Shown here: positions 1 to 5,300 of the stretch, piece by piece | Layout: each line of letters starts with the position of its first letter | How positions within the stretch are numbered: the stretch's first letter is position 1 | Origin: Hyphomicrobiaceae bacterium | GTDB lineage: Bacteria; Pseudomonadota; Alphaproteobacteria; Rhizobiales; Hyphomicrobiaceae | DNA length: 8,264 nucleotides | Direction of reading: 5' to 3' | Assembly (NCBI GenBank): GCA_017353825.1 | Contig: JAFMSC010000025.1 | Location: forward strand, 11,623 to 19,886 | Made by a program: the position numbers and the translations under genes | The notes under the pieces: generated by a model | What the model saw: only the letters and a program-made list of their open reading frames with translations | Told to the model about the DNA's origin: nothing | The model's database searches: none

Positions 1-62
1 GGTACGCGTGAAAGCGTATCCGTCAGGCGAGCAAGTAGCCGCTCGTCGTTGTGGTCGGTCAT
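1..62 (-). CDS. Possible N-terminus of a gene running off the left edge
   Basis: Reading leftward from an ATG at 62 there is an open frame to the window edge, beginning MTDHNDERLLARLTDTLSRV. Its composition is charged and helix-like, as is common at the start of a soluble bacterial protein. The frame is only about 20 codons long, so family and function cannot be named. Just upstream of the ATG on this strand is GAGATCC, a weak ribosome binding site. It would lie in the same direction as the methyltransferase gene at 270-1307, with about 200 bp between them. The call rests only on an open frame with a plausible start and could be chance. Confidence 0.3.
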   Translation of the reverse strand, partial: MTDHNDERLLARLTDTLSRV

Positions 63-269
63 GGATTGGATCTCAGCATCTGCTCACGAAAGTAAGCGCA
101 AGGCCAAGCGAGAGAGCTCAGGCTTATTCTGCGACAGCGCCGATCGGCACACCCTCAGCCGCGCGGCCGCACGGGCAGCGAGTAAGCAGGTAGCCCAGGC
201 GCCCTTGAGACCTCACTGGCTCATGTGATGGATCCTTCGAACGGGTGAGCGCTTGCCGCCGCTTCGGTG
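63..269. other. Intergenic region left of the methyltransferase gene
   Basis: About 200 bp separate the stop of the methyltransferase gene from the possible start at 62. A 61-codon plus-strand open frame at 8-193 looks like chance: it has no ribosome binding site, low-complexity Arg/Ser/Ala content and no recognisable domain. No convincing hairpin with a T-run was seen for termination of the leftward transcript. Confidence 0.4.
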
Positions 270-1307
270 CTAACCTGCCAGCTCCTGGCGCACGATGCCC
301 GCTCCCTCACTGAGCGCCTTGAGCTTACCGAAGGCGACCTTGCGCGGCAGGTACTTCATGCCGCAATCCGGCGCGGGGATCAGGCGTTCGGCGCCAACGT
401 GCTTCAAGCCGCGGCGGATGCGCTCGGCCACCTTGTTGGCCGTCTCCACCCTGGGGTCGCCGAGGTCCAGGACCCCAAGCAGGACCTTCTTGGGCGCCAA
501 GTCGTGGAGCACGCCCAGATCGAGCTTTGGCTGGGCGGCCTCGATGGAGATCTGCTCGGCGGTCGAATCGGCCAGCTCCGGCAAGAACGAGTAGCCGACG
601 GGCTTGGTCTCACCAGGCACCAGGGCCGCATAGCCGAAGCACAGGTGCACGATGGTTGGCACGGTGATGCCTTGCAGGGCCCGGTTGATGGCCTTCACCG
701 CGATCCGCTTGGCCGCGTCTGGGTCGTTCCTGAGCCACGGCTCGTCGAGCTGGATGATGTCGGCGCCGGCCTTCACGAGGTCCTTGGCCTCGGCGTTCAC
801 GGCCACCGCGTAATCCATCACCATCTCGTCGGTGTCCTTGTAGTATTCGTTGATGGCCTGCTGGCTCATGGTGAAGGGGCCAGGCAGAGTGATCTTGGCG
901 AGCCGGTCTGTATTGGCCCTCAGGAACTTCATGTCGCGCACCTCGACCGGGCCCCTGCGCCTGATTCTGCCCACCACGCGCGGCACCGGCGTGCGGTGGC
1001 CGGAGCGCGCCTTGACGTGCCCAGGCTTGTCTAGGTCGATGCCTTCGAGGGCGGTGGCGAAGCGGTTGGAGTAGCTCTCGCGTCGGATCTCGCCGTCGGT
1101 GATGATGTCGATGCCGGCCCGCTCCAGGTCGCGGATGGCGAGGATGGTTGCGTCGTCCTGGGCCTGCTCCAGCAACTCGTCCGGCAAACGCCAGATGTCC
1201 ATGCGCACGCGCGGTACGCTTTTCGACAGCATGGGGCGGTTCACGAGCCAGTCGGGCTGGGGATAGCTGCCGACGACGGTGGTGGGCAGCAGGTGCTGCT
1301 GGGGCAT
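270..1307 (-). CDS. Stand-alone MetE-type zinc methyltransferase (methionine synthase II C-terminal domain)
   Basis: This 345-residue protein matches the C-terminal catalytic barrel of cobalamin-independent methionine synthase (COG0620, MetE family). These enzymes activate a thiol on a zinc ion and transfer a methyl group to it. The N-terminus has VVGSYPQPDW (residues 11-20). Further marks are DIITDGEIRRESYSNRF (67-83), LPGPFTMSQ (141-149) and QLDEPWL (186-192). Probable zinc ligands are H221 and C223 in HLCFGY, E256, and C315 in PDCGMKYLPR. Classical MetE is about 750 residues with two barrels. Here the N-terminal half, which helps bind polyglutamyl folate, is absent, so the methyl donor may not be the usual folate. 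Related short enzymes include core and folate-independent methionine synthases and epoxyalkane:coenzyme M transferases. On the coding strand AGGAAAGG precedes the ATG. The family is confident; the exact reaction is not. Confidence 0.9.
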   Translation of the reverse strand: MPQQHLLPTTVVGSYPQPDWLVNRPMLSKSVPRVRMDIWRLPDELLEQAQDDATILAIRDLERAGIDIITDGEIRRESYSNRFATALEGIDLDKPGHVKARSGHRTPVPRVVGRIRRRGPVEVRDMKFLRANTDRLAKITLPGPFTMSQQAINEYYKDTDEMVMDYAVAVNAEAKDLVKAGADIIQLDEPWLRNDPDAAKRIAVKAINRALQGITVPTIVHLCFGYAALVPGETKPVGYSFLPELADSTAEQISIEAAQPKLDLGVLHDLAPKKVLLGVLDLGDPRVETANKVAERIRRGLKHVGAERLIPAPDCGMKYLPRKVAFGKLKALSEGAGIVRQELAG

Positions 1308-1617
1308 GCGCGCTCGCCTTTCCTGGGTGCTTTCGTGCCGACCCTAGCGGCGGGCGCCGCACGTGACAACACGGGCGCCGCAGCCCGCAACGGCCCTCCG
1401 ACGACGTTCTACTCTGCCAGACCGGCGGAGGTAGCGGGCGCGATCCCACGCGTCCCGCGCGGGAGACGGCCCATCCGGCCACGATATCGTGCACGATGCG
1501 CCTCGCCCGCCGGCCACACGTATTGATGATCGGCGCCGCGGGCGGCTACTGTGGCTCCGTGTTTGAGCCAGCCGATCGGGTGGTCATGCCGGCTGTTGTG
1601 GGAGGACCTAAACCTAG
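1308..1617. promoter_or_regulatory. Divergent spacer between methyltransferase and small membrane protein genes
   Basis: This 310-bp stretch holds no convincing gene and must contain the start signals of two divergent genes. An 11-bp direct repeat, CGGGCGCCGCA, occurs at 1351-1361 and 1372-1382. Two overlapping palindromes, ACGATATCGT (1481-1490) and ATCGTGCACGAT (1486-1497), lie roughly midway. No clear -35/-10 pair and no recognisable riboswitch was found. Short plus-strand open frames across it continue out of the methyltransferase gene's antisense strand and look like shadows. Confidence 0.4.
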
Positions 1618-1854
1618 ATGAAGCGACCCTTCCTTGTGATCGCCCTGGCGTGCCTCGCCCTGTTCGCGGTCGCCGGCATCGCCGTCGGCGAGCTGCTGCC
1701 CTACCTGTTCACCCACCCGCACGCGTTCCGAGGCCGCCGGGCCGGGTCCTACGGTCTATCAATCTGGGCAATCCTGCAGAACGTGTCGGCGGTGATCGGG
1801 ATCGCCTCGTTCGCGATCCAGATCGTGCAGTGGGGGCGGAGACGCCGCTCTTGA
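1618..1854 (+). CDS. Small two-helix membrane protein, unknown function
   Basis: This is a 78-residue protein. It starts with a basic MKRP followed by a hydrophobic helix at about residues 5-31. A short polar loop with HPH and RGRR follows, then a second hydrophobic helix at about 46-69, and a strongly basic end, RRRRS. Arg-rich ends suggest both termini face the cytoplasm. Third codon positions are almost all G or C, as in the neighbouring genes, which supports real coding. A GGAGG sits at 1601-1605, 12 nt before the ATG, which is somewhat long spacing. The stop lies 18 bp from the convergent stop of the flavoprotein gene. I do not recognise the family, and nothing in the sequence assigns a job. 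Confidence 0.6.
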   Translation: MKRPFLVIALACLALFAVAGIAVGELLPYLFTHPHAFRGRRAGSYGLSIWAILQNVSAVIGIASFAIQIVQWGRRRRS

Positions 1855-1872
1855 GGGCCCCGCAGCCCGCGG

Positions 1873-3222
1873 TCAGTGCTCGGCCGGCGCGCTCGGCCGA
1901 CCGGCGTCGGCTGGCCCTGGCGCACGGGCGTGCTTGGCAAACATGTCGGCCGTGATGCTGGCATACCAGGCGACGCTGTCCTGATAATTCTGCCGCCGCA
2001 GGTCGGCGGGCTCGCCGGGCTGCGACACGAACGCATTGGAGGCCACAAGCTTGCCGCCGCCGGGCGCATAGTCGGCGCTGAACTTGACGCTGTCGTCCGG
2101 CGCCACCAGCGACCAGCAGGCATCGCGGTAATGCGGCTCGGACCTGTCCGTGTTGTTGAGCGCGGCGATGATGTCGGTGGCGACCACCTTGGCCTGGCTG
2201 TTGGCGGAGAACGCCGACTTCGGCATGTCGGCGGCCACGGCAGCGTCGCCCAGCACGTACACGTCGGGCACGTTGCGGGACATGAAGCTCTCCGGGTGGA
2301 TCGGGCACCAGTCGCCGTCGGTGCAGCCTGCGTGCGCCGCAATCTCGCCGGCGCGTTGCGGCGGGATCACGTTGGCCACGTCAGCGCGCACCCGCTTGCC
2401 CGCCTTGGTCAGGATCTCCCTGGTCGCCGGGTTGAGGCTGGCGACCGCGAAATCGTCGACCTCGTTGGACAGGTTTAGCTCGATAATGCCCTTGTAGTAA
2501 CGGCTGAAGGCCTCCTCGAACAGGGCTTGCTCGGAGAACTCTTTCTTGGGGTCGAGGATGACGAGCTTCGACCTCGGCTTCCTGGTCTTCAGGTAGTGGG
2601 CGATCATGCAGGCACGTTCGTAGGGCGCCGACGGGCAGCGGTAGGGGCTCGCCGGCATCACCATGGCCACCGTGCCGCCATCGTGCATCTGTAAGAGCTG
2701 ATGGCGCAAGAGCCGCTTCTGCGCCGCGTTGGTGGTGTAGGCGTGCGGCATGGCGCGCGCCGCCGCGTCAGGCGAATAGCCGGCGATGGCGTCATATTTG
2801 ATGTCGATGCCCGGTGAGAGCACCAGTCGGTCGTAGGTGTAGGTGCGGCCACCGCGCGTCCGCACGGTCTTGCGCGCGGGATTCACGTCGGTGGCGATGT
2901 CATTTACGACCCACACATAGAGCCGCCGCAGGCCGGCATAGCTGTGATTGAGTGATTCGAGGGTGCGTAGGCCGCCGAGATACGGGTTGGAGAAGAATGA
3001 GGAGCTGTAGATCGGGTTGGCCTCGATGAGCGTTACGTCGATCTCCGGCGCCCCGATCTTGAGGTAGTGCGCCACGGTGGCCCCGCCCGCGCCGCCGCCG
3101 ACCACCACCACCTTGAGCTCGGCCTGGGCGATAGCGAAGGGGCCGAGCAGCGGTGCCGTGGCAGCACCCGCGCCCGCCGCCCCGGCGAGCCTCGCGAAAT
3201 CCCGTCTGGACGGCCTCGACAT
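1873..3222 (-). CDS. FccB/SoxF-like sulfide dehydrogenase flavoprotein, Tat-exported, lacking the covalent-FAD cysteine
   Basis: This 449-residue protein resembles the flavoprotein subunit of flavocytochrome c sulfide dehydrogenase (FccB/SoxF), which oxidises sulfide in the periplasm and passes electrons to a cytochrome c. A Tat signal is visible: S5-R6-R7-D8-F9, a hydrophobic stretch to about 33, and likely cleavage after AQA (34). The FAD dinucleotide fold has VVGGGAGG (40-47). A second flavin contact region is VLGDAA (323-328), and an FCSD-type C-terminal part runs to about 430. The redox disulfide cysteines are kept as C196 (PYRCPSAPYERA) and C306 (DWCPIHP). The residue that covalently holds FAD in Allochromatium FccB (Cys42, in YYTCYLSN) aligns with S75 in IYSSSFFSN. 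No fccA-like cytochrome gene is adjacent. GGGAGA lies just before the ATG. It is divergent from soxY and probably shares its control region. A sulfide:quinone reductase relative is less likely given the Tat signal and the FccB-like motifs. Confidence 0.88.
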   Translation of the reverse strand: MSRPSRRDFARLAGAAGAGAATAPLLGPFAIAQAELKVVVVGGGAGGATVAHYLKIGAPEIDVTLIEANPIYSSSFFSNPYLGGLRTLESLNHSYAGLRRLYVWVVNDIATDVNPARKTVRTRGGRTYTYDRLVLSPGIDIKYDAIAGYSPDAAARAMPHAYTTNAAQKRLLRHQLLQMHDGGTVAMVMPASPYRCPSAPYERACMIAHYLKTRKPRSKLVILDPKKEFSEQALFEEAFSRYYKGIIELNLSNEVDDFAVASLNPATREILTKAGKRVRADVANVIPPQRAGEIAAHAGCTDGDWCPIHPESFMSRNVPDVYVLGDAAVAADMPKSAFSANSQAKVVATDIIAALNNTDRSEPHYRDACWSLVAPDDSVKFSADYAPGGGKLVASNAFVSQPGEPADLRRQNYQDSVAWYASITADMFAKHARAPGPADAGRPSAPAEH

Positions 3223-3479
3223 GCCGATCTCCCTGGTCCTTGGCTTATGGGACCGACAGGCGCCGCCCGCAAGGCCTGCCTCCTACGGCGCTGCGCCCTG
3301 CATTACACCAGCGCCGCGCGGCGCACAGCTTTGCCCTCGCGACCGAACCGGCTTGGACAGCAGGCCGGTTCCTACCGGCCACAGGTCTAAGACATTGTCG
3401 CGGCTTTCAGCGGACCTTCACCGCCATGTGCGTTGCGCCGGCGGCGCGCAGTATGTTACGCCGCCAGTCAATTCTTGCC
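3223..3479. promoter_or_regulatory. Divergent control region between flavoprotein gene and soxYZ
   Basis: This 257-bp spacer serves two genes transcribed away from each other, so both promoters should lie here. Inverted-repeat half-sites cluster near the soxY side: GAACCGGC (3345-3352), GCCGGTTC (3364-3371), and GGCCGGT (3363-3369) paired with ACCGGCC (3374-3380). The middle arm can pair with either neighbour. A 14-bp perfect palindrome, GCGCCGCGCGGCGC, is at 3311-3324. GACATTGTC (3391-3399) is a further small dyad. No good sigma-70 -35/-10 pair stands out. An operator for a sulfur-responsive repressor (for example an ArsR-type SoxR or SqrR) is plausible but is an inference from gene content. 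Confidence 0.45.
3345..3380. repeat. Three-arm inverted repeat with mutually exclusive pairings
   Basis: The 8-bp arms GAACCGGC and GCCGGTTC are perfect reverse complements with an 11-nt loop. The second arm overlaps GGCCGGT, which pairs perfectly with ACCGGCC across a 4-nt TCCT loop. On DNA this could be a pair of adjacent operators. On RNA it could be two alternative hairpins upstream of soxY. Confidence 0.45.
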
Positions 3480-3959
3480 ATGTCTTCGCCAACAGACAGC
3501 TCGGTGCTGGACCGGCGCTCCTTCCTTCTCGGGACGGCCGCCGTGGCAGCGATTGCGCCTTTTCTCGGCGCCGCCGCGCAGGATGCCGCTCCCCAGACCT
3601 GGGAAGAGGCCGTGAAGAAGATTGCCGGCGACGCCCAGCCGGTCACCGACGGCAAGCGCCTGACCTTCGAGCTGCCAGAGACCGCCGAGAACGGCAACAT
3701 GGTGCCGTTCTCCGTCGCCGTCGACAGCCCGATGAACGAGAAGGAGCATGTGCGGGCCATCCATGTGATCGCCACCGCCAATCCGCAGCCGAGTGTGGCC
3801 TCGTTCCGCTTCACACCGCTGTCCGGGCGGGCCGCGGTGGCCAGCCGCATGCGCCTGGCCGGCACCCAGGACGTGATCGGCTTGGCCGAACTGTCCAACG
3901 GCACGTTCGTCATGACCCGGCGGCCGGTGAAGGTCGTGATCGGCGGGTTCAGCGGCTAG
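3480..3959 (+). CDS. soxY: SoxY-like sulfur carrier subunit without the carrier cysteine
   Basis: SoxY is the periplasmic carrier of the Sox system. Its C-terminal GGCGG arm normally binds thiosulfate-derived sulfur on cysteine while SoxAX, SoxB and SoxCD act on it. This 159-residue form has a Tat signal (D11-R12-R13-S14-F15-L16-L17, then a hydrophobic run to about 30, likely cleavage near AAA/QD). It has a complete SoxY domain, including FELPETAENGN (63-73), VDSPM (81-85), RAIHVIA (92-98), ASFRFTPLSG (107-116) and AELSNGTF (136-143). It ends IGGFSG instead of IGGCGG, so the carrier position is F157. No cysteine occurs anywhere in the protein. The start at 3480 puts the twin arginines near residue 12. 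ATGs at 3453 and 3426 are in frame and would add 9 or 18 residues. None of the three has a strong ribosome binding site. soxZ follows after 16 nt. The family is clear, but classical carrier function is not expected. Confidence 0.88.
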   Translation: MSSPTDSSVLDRRSFLLGTAAVAAIAPFLGAAAQDAAPQTWEEAVKKIAGDAQPVTDGKRLTFELPETAENGNMVPFSVAVDSPMNEKEHVRAIHVIATANPQPSVASFRFTPLSGRAAVASRMRLAGTQDVIGLAELSNGTFVMTRRPVKVVIGGFSG

Positions 3960-3975
3960 CAGCGAGGGCCTCGAT

Positions 3976-4296
3976 ATGACAAAGGCGCGCGTCAAGCTTC
4001 CGGAGAGCGCCAAGGTGGGCGACGTGATCGAGGTCAAGACGCTGATCTCGCACATGATGGAGACAGGCCAGCGCAAGGAGCCCGACGGCAAGCCCATCCC
4101 GCGCCTCATCATCAATACTTTCAGCGCCACCTTTGCCGGAGTGGAGGTGTTCAAGGCCGACCTGCACCCCAGCATCGCGGCCAACCCGTACCTCGCCTTC
4201 TACATGCGTGTGCCCGGGCCCGGCGAGTTCGAGTTCACTTGGACCGACGACAACGGCGAGAGGGTCTCCGAGAAGGTGAAGCTCAACGTGGTCTGA
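3976..4296 (+). CDS. soxZ: SoxZ-like partner subunit of SoxY
   Basis: SoxZ has an immunoglobulin-like fold and forms a tight heterodimer with SoxY. It has no signal of its own and is normally exported with SoxY through the Tat system. This 106-residue protein is the usual length. Typical features are KVGDVIEVKTLISHMMETG (13-31), DGKPIPRLIINTF (37-49), VEVFKADLHPSIAANPYLAFY (56-76), and FEFTWTDDNG (85-94). GAGGG at 3964-3968 lies 7 nt before the ATG, a good ribosome binding site. With only 16 nt after the soxY stop, the two are surely co-transcribed. It has no cysteine, so the whole SoxYZ complex encoded here is free of cysteine. Confidence 0.93.
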   Translation: MTKARVKLPESAKVGDVIEVKTLISHMMETGQRKEPDGKPIPRLIINTFSATFAGVEVFKADLHPSIAANPYLAFYMRVPGPGEFEFTWTDDNGERVSEKVKLNVV

Positions 4297-4419
4297 ACCC
4301 GGCAATCTCGGGCGGCATCCGGCTTCCGGTCGGCGCCGCCGTAGTGTAGGTGTGCGTAAAGAGACGGCCCCCCGAGGCGAGCCGGAGGTAAGGCCAGCGC
4401 AACCCGAGGGAGACCAGCC
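4297..4419 (+). other. Short spacer with GC hairpin after soxZ
   Basis: GGCGGC (4311-4316) can pair with GCCGCC (4335-4340), and CCGG copies inside can form an inner stem. No T-run follows, so termination here is uncertain. A purine-rich stretch near 4384-4412 leads into the next start. Confidence 0.25.
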
Positions 4420-4662
4420 ATGCCCGAAGATCCAGTCTGCGCCCAAAAGGGCCCTTATCAAGTGGCGCTCGAAGCCGGCAAGGCCTACTTCTGGTGCGCC
4501 TGCGGGCGTTCGGCCAAGCAGCCGTTCTGCGACGGCTCCCACAAGGGCACCGGACTCGAGCCGCACCGCTTCGTGGCCGAGGCTTCTGGCACGTTCAACT
4601 TGTGCGGCTGCAAGAGCACCGACGATCGCCCCAACTGCGACGGCACCCACAACGTGCTGTGA
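4420..4662 (+). CDS. Tandem CDGSH iron-sulfur domain protein
   Basis: This is an 80-residue protein built from two CDGSH (mitoNEET-type) motifs. The first has ligands C26, C28, C37 and H41 (CACGRSAKQPFCDGSH). The second has C62, C64, C73 and H77 (CGCKSTDDRPNCDGTH). Each set matches the three-cysteine, one-histidine pattern that binds a redox-active [2Fe-2S] cluster. No signal peptide or membrane segment is present, so it should be cytoplasmic. AGGGAG at 4407-4412 lies 7 nt before the ATG. It lies 123 bp after soxZ on the same strand and may be its own unit or read through from soxYZ. Bacterial tandem-CDGSH proteins are common and mostly uncharacterised. A role in electron transfer or cluster handling for the sulfur cluster is only a guess from position. 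Confidence 0.92.
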   Translation: MPEDPVCAQKGPYQVALEAGKAYFWCACGRSAKQPFCDGSHKGTGLEPHRFVAEASGTFNLCGCKSTDDRPNCDGTHNVL

Positions 4663-4724
4663 GTGCGAGCTTGTGCACAACTCCCAAAAAGGCGGCGATG
4701 GCCACTCCGCCCCCGAGAACGCGT

Positions 4725-4760
4725 CGATGGGGTCAGAGCCTGCGGGTTTGACCCCTATCG
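4725..4760. repeat. REP-like hairpin with GGGGTCA/TGACCCC arms
   Basis: CGATGGGGTCA (4725-4735) pairs with TGACCCCTATCG (4749-4760), giving an 11-bp stem with one bulged T and a 13-nt loop. GGGGTCAGA...TTTGACCCC arms resemble dispersed palindromic elements seen in intergenic regions of many proteobacteria, some linked to REP-associated transposases. It lies 60-odd bp after the CDGSH stop, so it could also act as a transcript-end structure. Only one copy is in the window. Confidence 0.45.
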
Positions 4761-4778
4761 GATGACTTTATTCATAAT
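4748..4778 (+). promoter_or_regulatory. Candidate sigma-70 promoter
   Basis: TTGACC (4748-4753) and CATAAT (4773-4778) each match five of six consensus positions. The 19-bp gap is longer than the ideal 17. The -35 lies inside the right arm of the hairpin. It would drive enolase with a leader of about 515 nt, or an unannotated small RNA. Confidence 0.25.
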
Positions 4779-5300
4779 GTTGGTACACGGTTCATGACCC
4801 TGGAGCTGGCATGATATAGTGCTCGCACCTTGGAATGGGGCGCGGGGCCTCCCGCTAGGGGTGCGTCTTGAGCCGGAGCCGGGCGCCGTCCGAGCCCCGC
4901 GTGGCAGCCAGGCCAGCCGAATGCCGAGCCTACGACCTCGGACTTGGCGGGAAGGAAGGCCGAATTCGCTCAACACACGCTCAAGGACGAGGGGTAGGGA
5001 TTGCGCCGAAGTCGTTGCTTGGATAGCCCGCACGACATGGGTGGCGAGGCCGGCCAAGCCTCGAGCGGCTGCCAGAGGCGGCCGGACCGGGCGTTCTTCG
5101 CGCCCCACCGGTAATGGCATGGCCCACGGGCGAGCCTGGACGCCCTACCTCTCCTCTCCCCACAAATCCTGCCGCGAAGGGCGAGGGCTTGGGCGCGCGC
5201 GCCGCGGTCGACCCGGTCCTTCAAGAGCCGCCCGATCCGCGCTAGAAGGCCGCCGGAAGCTGCCCCAGGCGCAACCCGTAGCGACAAGGACACGACGCCC

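Larger units (their letters stand above)
4663..5300. other. Gene-poor 638-bp stretch upstream of enolase
   Basis: No protein gene is convincing here. The open frames at 4755-5120 (minus) and 4819-5304 (plus) have Arg/Pro/Ser-rich content and no recognisable domain. The stretch contains a palindrome TTGTGCACAA (4671-4680), a REP-like hairpin (4725-4760), an A+T-rich patch (about 4755-4820) that stands out against the G+C-rich surroundings, and a potential long-range stem CGCGGGGC (4841-4848) with GCCCCGCG (4894-4901). The enolase leader is presumably at its right end, but no clear promoter was seen close to that gene. Confidence 0.45.

Noticed and set aside
267..1034. 255-codon plus-strand open frame
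   Set aside because: It lies antisense to the well-supported methyltransferase gene and has His/Gly/Leu-rich shadow-frame composition with no domain.
3153..3479. Upstream extension of soxY to the first ATG of its open frame
   Set aside because: It would place the Tat signal over 100 residues into the protein and overlap the divergent flavoprotein start. The frame is open only because the DNA is GC-rich.
4671..4680. TTGTGCACAA sharing a GTGCAC core with the palindrome at 1486-1497, as a common operator
   Set aside because: The shared 6-bp core is expected about this often by chance, and GTGCAC also occurs inside coding sequence in the window.
4809..4826. Sigma-54-like promoter (CTGGCATG...GTGCT)
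   Set aside because: The GG and GC elements are separated by 11 instead of the required 10 bases, and the -12 element is GTGCT rather than TTGCW.
4755..5120. 121-codon minus-strand open frame in the gene-poor stretch
   Set aside because: It has no recognisable domain and no good ribosome binding site, its content is Arg/Pro-rich, and it ends inside the hairpin region.
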